A stretch of DNA of 64,000 nt from Treponema sp. (GTDB lineage Bacteria > Spirochaetota > Spirochaetia > Treponematales > Treponemataceae), in assembly GCA_024695475.1 (NCBI GenBank), contig JAILIC010000095.1:1-64000 (forward strand). The letters run 5' to 3'. Below are positions 17,519 through 27,993 of the stretch, piece after piece. The translations under genes were made by a program, and so were the position numbers. Below the pieces are notes generated by a model. It saw only the letters and a list, made by a program, of their open reading frames with translations. It made no database searches and was not told the DNA's origin. Positions within the stretch are counted from its first letter, which is position 1. Every line of letters begins with the position of its first letter.

Positions 17519-18430
17519 TTAAGGAACTATTGAGTAGCTGACGCTGGCACTGGACTCATGTATTGTCACCAAAGCCCAGTGACCCTCAAGATAGGTGGGT
17601 ACATTGAGCTCTTCAAAATCACCAAAGTTAAAATGATGAAACTGGTGCGAGTGTCCTGCCATATAAAACTTGGTGTTGCGTTTTGCAAGAATCGTTATCA
17701 GTTTATCTCGCTCATATGTGTTTTGGAGGACATAATATATTTGACCATCTGCATATACAGGGTAATGAGTACAGATGATTTTGGGAGCAGACGAATCTGC
17801 AGCAAGAGCTCTTGAAAATGCTTCCATTTGTTCGGTCCCCATAGAACCGCTTGCAGTATCCAAAAAGTACCAATGAAAGGTATTTGTATCAAATCGATAG
17901 AAAGAAGTAGGGAATACATATTTGGTATAATTGTTCCATCCAGAATTATAGACGTCATGGTTGCCTAAAACTGTATACACCAGATTTGCACCTGTAGTTG
18001 TCAGTTTTGCACTGAGTTTTGTACAAAAGGCTACATACTCTTGAAACTCGGACTCCCAGCCATGTTGTACGACATCACCTAAACAGATGCAAAACGCTGG
18101 CTTTTCATGTGAGGCTATGTAATTGTCGAGCCAATTAAAAAAGGTGTTGTCCAGATCGTCATGATCTATGGCCCTGCCAAAGCCATCTTTATATCCAAAA
18201 TGAATGTCAGTGAGGACAATGACGGTATAGTCATTAGGCAGTGTTTGTACTGATGCGGGACCTGCAACTTGTGTGATAGAATCTGCTCGATCGTGGACGC
18301 TTTCTCCGTGAGAAAAAAACTCGTCTAATCCATACCCTCCAAACAGAAACTCGCATGAGGTTAATAGCAGGGCGACAAGGATGAGAAAAACGGTGTTGCA
18401 TGCCAGTTTGGTATTAGAACGTAAATCCAA
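17519..18430 (-). CDS. Metallophosphoesterase, putative lipoprotein
   Basis: VIVLTDIHFG, CLGDVVQHG, VLGNHDVY, CTHYPVY, AGHSHQ metal ligands; LLTSCEF lipobox-like. Confidence 0.85.
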   Translation of the reverse strand: MDLRSNTKLACNTVFLILVALLLTSCEFLFGGYGLDEFFSHGESVHDRADSITQVAGPASVQTLPNDYTVIVLTDIHFGYKDGFGRAIDHDDLDNTFFNWLDNYIASHEKPAFCICLGDVVQHGWESEFQEYVAFCTKLSAKLTTTGANLVYTVLGNHDVYNSGWNNYTKYVFPTSFYRFDTNTFHWYFLDTASGSMGTEQMEAFSRALAADSSAPKIICTHYPVYADGQIYYVLQNTYERDKLITILAKRNTKFYMAGHSHQFHHFNFGDFEELNVPTYLEGHWALVTIHESSASVSYSIVP

Positions 18431-19142
18431 AAAATGCCCTCACTTCTGTGCAGTCATAATACGATGATAAGGTAAACTGGTCGATGTATCGTGGAACCAG
18501 CTCTGCTCCTAAAAATAAGCCGTTGTTCCAATGATAAAATCCACCAAATGTATATGAGGGAGCAAAGAACAGCATGTATCTAAAATACTCATATGAGGCT
18601 ATTTCGGCATATAGCTGTGACTTGTTGGTACATTGATAGATCAATCGAAAACGTAACGCAGGATTCCAGTTATCGAGCCACGGTGTATGTCGTTTTATTG
18701 CGAAAATTTGTGCTTTTTTATACTGTACGTCCAAATCGCAATCGACAATGATATGACGGAATGCACCAATTTGCATGTGTATTCCTGCCATAAAATCATT
18801 GGTACTGCTGATATCTTCATATAAGAGATAATGATAGAGTCCACCGAGGCCAATCTTTTTAGGATTGTCTTTTTGTGTGGTCGTGTTGTAAAACCACCAG
18901 ACGGCATCAGCGGTAAAATCAAAGGTGTGCTCTGTCAGCTGCCAGCCTGTTCCTGCACTGCAGGTGTCTCCTGTATATGCAAACTGGTATTGGGCTGTAT
19001 TACGGAAGGGCTCAAATCCTGTGCCATTGTTGCGCCCAAGACTATACCGAAAGGTATACTCTTGAGATACTCCCTGTAATGTGGCGCAGAGAGCAAAAAG
19101 AGTGACAAGGAAACTGCAGCGTGTGCGCGACATTCGCGACAT
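18414..19142 (-). CDS. Hypothetical secreted, possibly outer-membrane beta-barrel protein
   Basis: Signal peptide-like N-terminus, aromatic-rich alternating pattern, terminal Phe (FFGFTF); overlaps both neighbours. Confidence 0.55.
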   Translation of the reverse strand: MSRMSRTRCSFLVTLFALCATLQGVSQEYTFRYSLGRNNGTGFEPFRNTAQYQFAYTGDTCSAGTGWQLTEHTFDFTADAVWWFYNTTTQKDNPKKIGLGGLYHYLLYEDISSTNDFMAGIHMQIGAFRHIIVDCDLDVQYKKAQIFAIKRHTPWLDNWNPALRFRLIYQCTNKSQLYAEIASYEYFRYMLFFAPSYTFGGFYHWNNGLFLGAELVPRYIDQFTLSSYYDCTEVRAFFGFTF

Positions 19143-20641
19143 TAGAGTTGTTTTTTCTCCCGTCCTGTATCACGGATAGAGCCAGATACAAAGCCGGTGT
19201 CCTTGACACGGATCAGTGCGCCATCAGGTAATGATTCATTGGTGTACAGCATACAGCTGTGGCCATTACATACCCATGGTAAAATGGTACCATCTTTAGG
19301 ATCAACTAATGTCCAGGTTCCTGCTTCAGCCTTTTTACTTGCAACATCGGGAGTGATGTATTCTAACTCTGTAGAAAGATCAAACTTATTGAGAGCTTCT
19401 ATCTCATACATATACCAATTGTCTTTTTGCTCTGCGACAGGTGGTATTTTTTCTGGATGGGCTGCATAATCACGTTCGGTTGCAGCACGTGCCTGCGGGT
19501 GCATGTCATCGAGTTTTTTCTGACGATCTGCCAGTGTCTTTTTACCAGCTGCAATGATATTTGCAACATCAGATGCTGGTAATCGGTTTTTGATGAATGC
19601 AGTCAGTTCGTAAGGACTATCTGATGCACCAATTGTCGTTTTATCGGCATCACCCCTGTTATAATAAAAACCTGTGGTAGACTCGCGGTGGCTGACGTTG
19701 TCTAGCTCTGCTATAAATGGTTGAGCCTGTTCTTGTGAAATCTTACCTTCAAGAATATCGAGTGCTTTTCGATATGCACGAGTGACGAGAGCAACATAAT
19801 AGATGCTCTTCATGCGGCCTTCGACTTTTATGGCATCAACGCCGGCATTTTTCATATCATCAAGATGCTCTATCATGCGCAGATCTTTGCTTGATAATAC
19901 TGCTGTAAATGTATCTCCCTCGTAGACGGGGAAATACTCATTGCTGCGTTCATGCTCTCGTAAGACCAATGCTCCAGACTGTGCCAGTGAAGTAGGATCA
20001 GTAGCCGTGGTAATCTTTTTGCCATCGAGCAATACATCATAATTCCATCTGCAGGATTGTGAACAGAACCCGCTGTTTGCACTACGGCCAGTCAAATAGG
20101 CACTCATTAAACATCTGCCGGAATAGGCAATACACATGGCTCCATGTGCAAATGCTTCTAATTCCATGTCGGGGACTGCGTCTTTTATTTCTTTTATTTC
20201 ATCAAGTGTTGTTTCGCGACCGAGTACGACACGCTTAAATCCCATCTGCTGATACATCTTTACCGCACCGCTGTTAATACAACTTGCCTGTGTACTTAAA
20301 TGTAATGCAGCATTAGGAAAGTATTTTTGTAATACGGGAACAATTCCTAAATCTTGTACGATGAATGAGTCTATAGGATATAGCTTAAAATAATCGATAT
20401 TCTTCATAAACTGTGCAATATCATGGTTATGGAATGAGATATTCAAAGCACAGAATAGTTTTTTTTGTGGATATTTTTCTTTAAGTGCTATTACCTGTTT
20501 GTATTCATCTTCATAAAAATTATCAGCTTTGATACGTAAAGAAAAACGTTTAAGACCGATGTAAGAGGCATCGGCACCATACGTGTATGCATAATACAAC
20601 TTGTCAATATTGCCAGCAGGCGCTACTAATTCCATGTACAA
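19142..20641 (-). CDS. Peptidase U32 family protein
   Basis: MELVAPAGNIDKLYYAYTYGADASYIG; HGAMCIAYSGRCLMSAYLTGRSANSGFCSQSCRWNY; DAIKVEGRMKSIYYVA. Confidence 0.92.
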   Translation of the reverse strand: MYMELVAPAGNIDKLYYAYTYGADASYIGLKRFSLRIKADNFYEDEYKQVIALKEKYPQKKLFCALNISFHNHDIAQFMKNIDYFKLYPIDSFIVQDLGIVPVLQKYFPNAALHLSTQASCINSGAVKMYQQMGFKRVVLGRETTLDEIKEIKDAVPDMELEAFAHGAMCIAYSGRCLMSAYLTGRSANSGFCSQSCRWNYDVLLDGKKITTATDPTSLAQSGALVLREHERSNEYFPVYEGDTFTAVLSSKDLRMIEHLDDMKNAGVDAIKVEGRMKSIYYVALVTRAYRKALDILEGKISQEQAQPFIAELDNVSHRESTTGFYYNRGDADKTTIGASDSPYELTAFIKNRLPASDVANIIAAGKKTLADRQKKLDDMHPQARAATERDYAAHPEKIPPVAEQKDNWYMYEIEALNKFDLSTELEYITPDVASKKAEAGTWTLVDPKDGTILPWVCNGHSCMLYTNESLPDGALIRVKDTGFVSGSIRDTGREKKQL

Positions 20642-20672
20642 TCCTTTTCTTTTCTGAGAGAGTTACAAAATG

Positions 20673-21674
20673 CTATGCATCTGCATTAAGACTTTTTTCG
20701 ATTTTGAACTTATAAGAGGCGTAGTTATCTTCAGGATCTTTTGGACGTGCAGTAATCATTTTGCCGATACGCTCGATGGCAAGGTGTGACTCGGGCAAGT
20801 AGGCGTCAGCAAACTGGAACATATACATCATGTTTGGCCAGATATCAAGCGTACAGGTATTACCTGTATTTATCAGCTTTGTCTGAAAACGCTTTGCATC
20901 AGCTAAGAGGAGCTCTTTTTCGCCAATCTGAATGTACACTGGAGGAAAGCCTTTGAGTAAGTCATCACTTGCATTCATCGGGGATACATAGGGGTTGTCG
21001 AGATTAGAGGCAAATGTATATACTTCACTGCTTTTTCTGAGACTTTCGCCAGTTAATACTTCATCACTGCTCTTTTTGTCCATGATGACTGGAGATGAGG
21101 ATGATAAATCAAGCCACGGTGAAAGTAAAATAACATGTTTGATAGCTTTTCTGTACCGTTCTTTTAAGTTCAATAAAAATGCCAATGCTTGTGACGCGCC
21201 GGAACCATCTGCTGCAATAATGATGTCAGGATCTTTTTTGTCACCACTATCTGCATCAAGAGTACAGGAAATTTCTTCTTCACTAAACAGGGCTGTAAAA
21301 ACTGCTTGAATATCTTCGAGTGCAGCTGGGTAGGGATGTGCTGGTGCCAGTCTTATTTCTGGTAATACCACTCGACATGAAGAAACTGTTGCAAGCGATG
21401 CACACAATGATCTCCATGAAGCACGTGAACCACCTATAAAACTACCACCATGGATATACAGCATGATGCGATGCGATGCATATAGTGTCGGCTCGAGCAT
21501 GTCACAAATAATACCACCATAATTACGCTCGGTGCGCTGGACATTATTTGCGAGGATAGGAACTGACAAAGCATCTTCAATTTTTAAGCGGAAAGTCTCT
21601 GTCTCTGATTTAGGAGTAAAAATAAGCTGCTTTAGCATTTTAATGGCAGCTTTCCGGTTAGTAACCATTGACAT
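20673..21674 (-). CDS. Alpha/beta hydrolase (HSL-like esterase)
   Basis: YIHGGSFIGGS oxyanion-hole motif; IIAADGSGASQAL. Confidence 0.82.
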   Translation of the reverse strand: MSMVTNRKAAIKMLKQLIFTPKSETETFRLKIEDALSVPILANNVQRTERNYGGIICDMLEPTLYASHRIMLYIHGGSFIGGSRASWRSLCASLATVSSCRVVLPEIRLAPAHPYPAALEDIQAVFTALFSEEEISCTLDADSGDKKDPDIIIAADGSGASQALAFLLNLKERYRKAIKHVILLSPWLDLSSSSPVIMDKKSSDEVLTGESLRKSSEVYTFASNLDNPYVSPMNASDDLLKGFPPVYIQIGEKELLLADAKRFQTKLINTGNTCTLDIWPNMMYMFQFADAYLPESHLAIERIGKMITARPKDPEDNYASYKFKIEKSLNADA

Positions 21675-21720
21675 ACCGATAGTATAGCAGTTTAAACCAA
21701 GATTTGCTATACTCTTTGAT

Positions 21721-22632
21721 ATGCCTGTAAAAATTCAATCTGATTTACCAGCTCGTAAAATTCTTCAACAAGAAAATATCTTTGTGATGACCGATGAACG
21801 GGCTATGACACAAGATATTCGTCCTCTTAAACTTGCTATAGTCAATTTGATGCCTACTAAGATTGCAACAGAGACACAATTGCTGCGGCTCTTATCAAAT
21901 ACTCCACTTCAGGTTGAGATTTCCCTGGTACGCATGGAGCATCATGTTTCAAAGAATACCGGTGAAGAGCATCTTGAAAAGTTTTATATCGGTTCAGAAG
22001 AACTGTTTAAGCATAACTATGACGGTATGATAATAACGGGTGCACCAGTTGAACAAATGCCTTTTGAACAGGTTGATTACTGGCAGGATTTGACAAAAAT
22101 AATGGACTATGCCCGTAAAAACGTCTATTGTACCTTGTATATATGTTGGGGTGCACAGGCAGGACTGTATCATCACTATGGCATACAAAAGCAGTTATTG
22201 TCAAAAAAACTGTTTGGTGTTTTTAGCAATACGCGCAAAACACAGGCAGATCCACTTTTACGTGGTTTTGATGATGTATTCCCTATTCCTCAATCACGAC
22301 ATACAACTATCAAGTATGGCGATGTTGCTTCTCATGATGATTTGGTGATATTAGCTCAGTCATTGGAGTCAGGCGTTTCCATCGTAAAATCAAAAGATAA
22401 TCGTAGTGTCTTTATTACTGGTCATCTGGAATATGATACCAATACACTTGCTGATGAGTATTGGCGTGATAAGGGTAAGAACCTGCCTATTGATATTCCT
22501 GTTCATTATTTTCCTGATGATAATCCAGAGGAGCAGCCATGTTCTTCTTGGCGTAGTACCGCTCATTTGTTCTATAGCAACTGGCTCAACTACTATGTCT
22601 ATCAGGAAACTCCATATAACTTTGCCCAGTAG
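21721..22632 (+). CDS. metA: Homoserine O-acyltransferase (MetA family)
   Basis: [24 protein letters not shown]-type text; [26 protein letters not shown]. Confidence 0.93.
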   Translation: MPVKIQSDLPARKILQQENIFVMTDERAMTQDIRPLKLAIVNLMPTKIATETQLLRLLSNTPLQVEISLVRMEHHVSKNTGEEHLEKFYIGSEELFKHNYDGMIITGAPVEQMPFEQVDYWQDLTKIMDYARKNVYCTLYICWGAQAGLYHHYGIQKQLLSKKLFGVFSNTRKTQADPLLRGFDDVFPIPQSRHTTIKYGDVASHDDLVILAQSLESGVSIVKSKDNRSVFITGHLEYDTNTLADEYWRDKGKNLPIDIPVHYFPDDNPEEQPCSSWRSTAHLFYSNWLNYYVYQETPYNFAQ

Positions 22633-22651
22633 TTGTTATATAACAAACGAT

Positions 22652-23542
22652 TTATTTTCTTCCTTGGGTCAGGCGCAACTGTCCTGCTAGGTCGCAGAAA
22701 GTTTGTACGTCTTTAAATCCTTGTTGTCTCATAAGATCGGCAGTGGGGATTGCATTGTATTCCCCTGTTTCGATAAGAAATAATCCACCTTGTTGTAAAT
22801 GCTCATATACTTGTGGAATTAATCTGCGGATTATTGCTAATCCGTCTGTACTGAAATTGTCTCCAACATCACCATCTAAAGCAAGTCTTGGTTCCCCACG
22901 CCCGTCACGCAATAATTCTGTCACTTCATCATGAGGAATATACGGAGGGTTTGTTACGATAAGAGGATACTCCTGCTGTATGTGTTCTAACAGGTCGCCT
23001 TGTACAAATTGTACTTGAGCGTGTGTGTCAAGTAATCGTGCTGCATTTATTTTTGCAATGGCTAGAGCCTCGTTACTGATATCGGTTAGACACGTCTGTA
23101 TACCCGTGATGCCATAGAGCTCTGCAACCTGCTTGATAATACTGATACCGATACAAGCACTACCGGTACACACATCAAGCAGTGAAAAAGCGATATTTGA
23201 TGTATGATGGGTACAGCGTGAGGCGACTTCAGCAATTGCATGTTCTACCAGTAGTTCTGTATCAGGCTTGGGAATAAGTACTGCGGGGCTTACTGTAAAA
23301 TCGTAGCCGTAAAACTCTTTGTGCCCGACAATATATGCAATAGGTAATCCAGTCTGGCGTTTTGCTAATGCAGCATCAAAATCATGTTGCTGTTGGTCTG
23401 AAAGTAGGTTTTGGCGGTTCAGTAACAGGTGTGTCCTGTCCTGGTGTGTAACATACTCCAACAAACAGTCGACATCGAGCGCTGGTGTTGGAGATGATAC
23501 CAATTGTTTTATGCCCGCGAGGCGGGCATCATGAATAGTCAT
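22652..23542 (-). CDS. prmC: Peptide chain release factor N5-glutamine methyltransferase
   Basis: VLIPKPDTELLVE, DVCTGSACIGIS, IVTNPPYIP; adjacent to prfA. Confidence 0.92.
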   Translation of the reverse strand: MTIHDARLAGIKQLVSSPTPALDVDCLLEYVTHQDRTHLLLNRQNLLSDQQQHDFDAALAKRQTGLPIAYIVGHKEFYGYDFTVSPAVLIPKPDTELLVEHAIAEVASRCTHHTSNIAFSLLDVCTGSACIGISIIKQVAELYGITGIQTCLTDISNEALAIAKINAARLLDTHAQVQFVQGDLLEHIQQEYPLIVTNPPYIPHDEVTELLRDGRGEPRLALDGDVGDNFSTDGLAIIRRLIPQVYEHLQQGGLFLIETGEYNAIPTADLMRQQGFKDVQTFCDLAGQLRLTQGRK

Positions 23543-23548
23543 ACAATG

Positions 23549-24631
23549 TTATAAAGTAGAAACATCAGCTGCAAGCTGTTCTTCTTTTGCATAGACATTT
23601 AATGCATCAAGCATATCATCCATATCACCCATCATAAAACCTGGGAGGTTATGAGCTGAATAATTGATGCGGTGATCGGTTACGCGGTCTTGTGGAAAGT
23701 TGTAGGTTCTGATTTTTTCAGAGCGGGCACCACTACCGACCATGCTCGAACGTGCAGCGGCACGTTCTGCCTGTTTTTTGCTTTCTTCAAGATCAAAAAG
23801 GCGTGCACGTAAAACACGAAAAGCCTTGTCTTTGTTTTTGATCTGAGATTTTTCATCCTGCTGGATAACAACAATACCTGTCGGAATATGAGTTAAACGA
23901 ACTGCAGAGTCGGTTGTGTTAACGCACTGTCCACCAGGGCCACCAGCACGCATGACATCAATACGAACATCGCCTGGTTTAATTTCGATTTCGGTTTCTT
24001 CTGCTTCTGGTAAAACAGCAACTGTCGCTGTAGATGTTTGCAATCGTCCCTGACTTTCTGTAGCAGGAACACGCTGCACACGATGAACTCCAGACTCCCA
24101 TCGTAATGTTCCGTATACAAACTTTCCACTAATAGAAGTTACAATTTTATTAAAACCACCAACTTCGGTTTCCTGAGCTTCCATGGTTTCAGTTTTCCAA
24201 CCCTTGCGTTCTGCAAGATGGGTATACATTTCCCAAAGGTCACGAACAAAAAGTGAAGCTTCATCTCCACCAGCAGCTGAACGAATTTCCAAAATAATGT
24301 TCTTTTCATCAAGAGGATCAGGAGGAATAAGCTTGAGCTTAATTTCTTCTTCGAGTTTTGGCTGGCGTTCCTCTAATTCTTTGAGTTCTTCGCGGGCCAT
24401 TTCTTTCATATCTTGATCATCTTCGTTAGTAATCATTTCAGTATCATCTTTGATACCTTGGAGTATTTTTTTATACTCATCATACAAAGCCATTAGTTCA
24501 CTTAAATGACCATGTTCCCTCATGGTGTCTTTGTATTTTTTTGCGTCTTTTACCAGGTTGGGATCCATAACCTGCTTTTCAAGCTCTGCAAAGCGTACTG
24601 CGCAGTCTTCGAGTTTTTTCAACAAATCCAT
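23549..24631 (-). CDS. prfA: Peptide chain release factor 1
   Basis: AGGPGGQCVNTTDSAVRLTHIPTGI (GGQ motif); start chosen at MDLLKKLEDC. Confidence 0.95.
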   Translation of the reverse strand: MDLLKKLEDCAVRFAELEKQVMDPNLVKDAKKYKDTMREHGHLSELMALYDEYKKILQGIKDDTEMITNEDDQDMKEMAREELKELEERQPKLEEEIKLKLIPPDPLDEKNIILEIRSAAGGDEASLFVRDLWEMYTHLAERKGWKTETMEAQETEVGGFNKIVTSISGKFVYGTLRWESGVHRVQRVPATESQGRLQTSTATVAVLPEAEETEIEIKPGDVRIDVMRAGGPGGQCVNTTDSAVRLTHIPTGIVVIQQDEKSQIKNKDKAFRVLRARLFDLEESKKQAERAAARSSMVGSGARSEKIRTYNFPQDRVTDHRINYSAHNLPGFMMGDMDDMLDALNVYAKEEQLAADVSTL

Positions 24632-24716
24632 AAGGAGCAATATAGTATATATAATAGAAAAAAGCAATCACAAGTACTGTATCCCTTTTTATTGTAATGT
24701 GTTATCATATATAATT

Positions 24717-25655
24717 ATGGAAAAGAAAATACCAATTATAATAGATTGTGATACAGGTACTGATGATGCTATTGCATTGATTATGGCTTGTGCTGCCAAA
24801 AAATTGTCACTTAAAGCAGTAACTACTGTTGCAGGAAATCAAACTGTTGATAAAACAACGCTTAATACACTCAAAGTATTGAGCTTTTTGGGTGCTCACA
24901 AAGTGCCTGTCGCCCGTGGTGCCGATCGTCCTTTGATAAAACCATTGTATACTGCTGCGCAGGTACATGGTACAACAGGTTTAGGCGGGGTTATTCTTCC
25001 TGATCCTAAAATGCATGAGGAAGAACTGTCTGCGGTACAATTACTCTATAGTGTTTTAACAAAATCAAGTGAACCGATAACCATAGTCTGTACTGCTCCG
25101 CTTACTAATATTGCCTTGCTGTTACGCACCTACCCAGAAGTAAAAAAACACATCGAAAAACTGGTGGTGATGGGTGGAGGTTTTGATCACGGTAATGAGA
25201 CAGTCGCTGCAGAATTTAATATTTATGTAGATCCTCATGCGGCTGATATTGTCTTTAAAAGTGGGGTACCAATCGTACTCTGTCCACTTGATATGACAGA
25301 GACCGCAATGATTACGTTTGATGAGATTGATGCCTTTGCACAGCAAAAGGGTAAAGTATGTCGTCTTGCTGCTGATATCTTCCAGTTTAATGCAAAATAC
25401 TATACCTCAATTGGTGCAAGAGGGATTGCCATGCATGATCCGACAACAATTGCCTATTTGATCAAACCAGAAATGTTTACGACAGAACAAGCTTATGTTC
25501 AAATTGAAACATCTGGCTCTATTACCGAAGGTATGACGATTGCTGATCATCGTCTTGCTGTTGACAAGGAGCAGCCAAATACTACGATTTGTACAGGCAT
25601 TGATCGTAATGCATTTGTACGTCTGGTAGCAGAATGTTGTAGTTCTTTCGATTAG
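24717..25655 (+). CDS. Nucleoside hydrolase
   Basis: IPIIIDCDTGTDDAIALIMA; start at 24717 rather than ORF start 24522. Confidence 0.93.
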   Translation: MEKKIPIIIDCDTGTDDAIALIMACAAKKLSLKAVTTVAGNQTVDKTTLNTLKVLSFLGAHKVPVARGADRPLIKPLYTAAQVHGTTGLGGVILPDPKMHEEELSAVQLLYSVLTKSSEPITIVCTAPLTNIALLLRTYPEVKKHIEKLVVMGGGFDHGNETVAAEFNIYVDPHAADIVFKSGVPIVLCPLDMTETAMITFDEIDAFAQQKGKVCRLAADIFQFNAKYYTSIGARGIAMHDPTTIAYLIKPEMFTTEQAYVQIETSGSITEGMTIADHRLAVDKEQPNTTICTGIDRNAFVRLVAECCSSFD

Positions 25656-25741
25656 AAGAAATAAACATACTCCTTTTTACAGAATATTTAAAAATTGCGG
25701 ATTGCTGTTTTATATAGTAGAATAAGAAAAAAAGGAGTAGT

Positions 25742-27913
25742 ATGAAAAGTTCTAAGCATAAGAAATCAATAGGTTTTAAATTAGTTTCTGGAATTGTCGC
25801 TCTGTCCGTATTGTTATTGCTCATACTTGGTGGCACTATTTATATCCGTATGAAAAAACAGAACGAGCAGCAATTTAATGGAGCGGTAAATAGTACTATC
25901 GCAATGCTTGATAGTTCTATTACGATGTATTTGAAGAGCATTCAGAATGCTGTTAATTTATTTTCCGATGTGGAACTTGTTCGTACAAATGATGAAAGTA
26001 TAACATCATATGTTGATCTTACTGGTCCTGGCGGAAAGGTTCCTATGAAACCGCTTGAAGCCTCACCCTATGAAGCTGATGTATATAAATTGGCTCGTTC
26101 TTTGGCTACTACTACTCCGGAGCTTACCGGTGTAGGTTTGGCACTTGAGTCAAATGGTGCTTTTGTCCGTTATCCAGAAGAACCTCGTTCTGATCATTAT
26201 GACTCCCGTGTACGCTCTTGGTACAAGAATGCGGTAAAAGATAATGGAGCGGTCCATTTTTCTGATGCATATACGACATCAGCTGGCGAAATGGTTATTG
26301 CTGTATCAAAAATTGTCAAAGGATTGGATAATAGGATGCGCGGTGTTGTCACCCTTGATGCTGACCTTACTAACCTAAACAGTTTATGTTTGGATATTCT
26401 TAAGCAAGGATCTGCAGGAATGAAAGTTCTGCTTGTTGATAGTACTGGTGCAATTCTTATTAACAATATGGATGACGCTTTGTCATTTAAAAAAGTGCAG
26501 GAAATTGGTATAAAATCCCTTGAAGGGTATACACCAGGAGTTACAGCATCCTATCGGGAAAAGGTTTCTGGGCAATATTGTACGCTACGTACCGTGCCTT
26601 CTAGTAACGGCATATTGACACTTAATTATATCATCATTATTCCTGAAAGCTTGGTGTATGCAAGCAATAGACAAATTATCCAAATATTGGGAGTGCTCCT
26701 TGTTGTGGGTATTGTTTTGTCAATGTTGATGGCTGGTTTTATGACACGAGTTATTGCTAAACCTTTGTCAAATGTTACGAGCATTCTTAAAAACATCTCA
26801 GAAGGTGATGGCGATCTTACACAACGTTTACCTATTTTATCAAATGATGAGATTGGAGAGTTGAGTGGGTATTTTAACGAAACCATGCAAAAACTTGCTG
26901 ATACCATTAAGTCTATCATTTCAGAATCTTCTGTAATGGAACATGTTGCAAAAACGTTGGCTGGTGATACCACTGATACGGCAAGTGCTGCCAATGAGAT
27001 TCGTGCTAATATTTCAAGCATAAAAAATCAAATATTGAATCAGTCATCAAGTGTTTCACATACTTCTGAAGTTATGGAGCATATGACTGATAGCATTAAT
27101 AAGCTTAATGAAAATATTGCTGTACAGGCAAGCAATGTTGTACAGTCTTCTGCCTCGATAGAGGAAATGGTTGCCAATATCCGCTCTGTAAACAGTATTT
27201 TGGAAAAAAATGCTCATTCTGTTGAGGAATTGACCAGCAGTGCCGATGCAGGTCGTACCTTAATAGAAAAAACGGTTGAAGTTACCAAAAATATCAGTGC
27301 TGATTCAGAAGGTTTGCTTGAAGCTACTAAGATTATCCAGAACATTGCTAGCCAGACAAATCTGTTGGCAATGAATGCGGCAATCGAGGCTGCCCACGCT
27401 GGTGAGTCAGGTCGAGGCTTTGCTGTCGTTGCTGACGAAATCAGAAAGCTCGCTGAAGATTCTAACACTCAGGGTAAGAGAATTTCTGAAGAATTGGATC
27501 GCCTCCGTACTCTTATAGTATCCGTTTCTTCTGGTGCACAGGAAATTCAAAAACAGTTTGACGTTATCTTTAACAATACCCAGACGGTATCAGGTCAGGA
27601 AACTGTCATTAAGAATGCTATGACAGAGCAGGCAGCTGGCGGTCAACAGGTAATCGATGCCATCCATCGTATAAATACTATTACTACCGAAGTTAAGGAT
27701 GGGGCTGAAGAAATGATGAAAGGTAGTGCTGATGTTAAAAATGCAATGAACAATCTGTCAACAGTAACCACTGAAATTACAAATAGTATGGGTGAGATGA
27801 CAGAAGGAGTTAATGATATAACCAATGCATTGCAGAACATCAAGCAAAGTTCTGATGAAAATGCTAACAGTATTCAAAATGTGGGTACTGCAATCAGAAA
27901 ATTTAAAGTGTAA
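25742..27913 (+). CDS. Methyl-accepting chemotaxis protein (Cache sensor, HAMP, MCP signalling domain)
   Basis: [41 protein letters not shown] after second TM. Confidence 0.95.
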   Translation: MKSSKHKKSIGFKLVSGIVALSVLLLLILGGTIYIRMKKQNEQQFNGAVNSTIAMLDSSITMYLKSIQNAVNLFSDVELVRTNDESITSYVDLTGPGGKVPMKPLEASPYEADVYKLARSLATTTPELTGVGLALESNGAFVRYPEEPRSDHYDSRVRSWYKNAVKDNGAVHFSDAYTTSAGEMVIAVSKIVKGLDNRMRGVVTLDADLTNLNSLCLDILKQGSAGMKVLLVDSTGAILINNMDDALSFKKVQEIGIKSLEGYTPGVTASYREKVSGQYCTLRTVPSSNGILTLNYIIIIPESLVYASNRQIIQILGVLLVVGIVLSMLMAGFMTRVIAKPLSNVTSILKNISEGDGDLTQRLPILSNDEIGELSGYFNETMQKLADTIKSIISESSVMEHVAKTLAGDTTDTASAANEIRANISSIKNQILNQSSSVSHTSEVMEHMTDSINKLNENIAVQASNVVQSSASIEEMVANIRSVNSILEKNAHSVEELTSSADAGRTLIEKTVEVTKNISADSEGLLEATKIIQNIASQTNLLAMNAAIEAAHAGESGRGFAVVADEIRKLAEDSNTQGKRISEELDRLRTLIVSVSSGAQEIQKQFDVIFNNTQTVSGQETVIKNAMTEQAAGGQQVIDAIHRINTITTEVKDGAEEMMKGSADVKNAMNNLSTVTTEITNSMGEMTEGVNDITNALQNIKQSSDENANSIQNVGTAIRKFKV

Positions 27914-27941
27914 CGCACTGTGAGATATCATAGGTAGATGT

Positions 27942-27993
27942 AAAGGGACCTCTTAAAGCATCTGAAGACAGATGCAGAGAGGTTCCTTTTTTT
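27942..27993 (+). terminator. Terminator after MCP gene
   Basis: AAAGGGACCTCT...AGAGGTTCCTTT with inner GCATCTG/CAGATGC, then T-rich tract. Confidence 0.85.

Noticed and set aside
21675-21720. SAM or other methionine riboswitch before metA
   Set aside because: Only 46 bp between divergent genes, too short for a known SAM aptamer, and no matching helices.
24522-24716. N-terminal extension of nucleoside hydrolase ORF
   Set aside because: Antisense to prfA start and not protein-family-like. MEKKIPIIIDCDTGTDD at 24717 is the family-consistent start.
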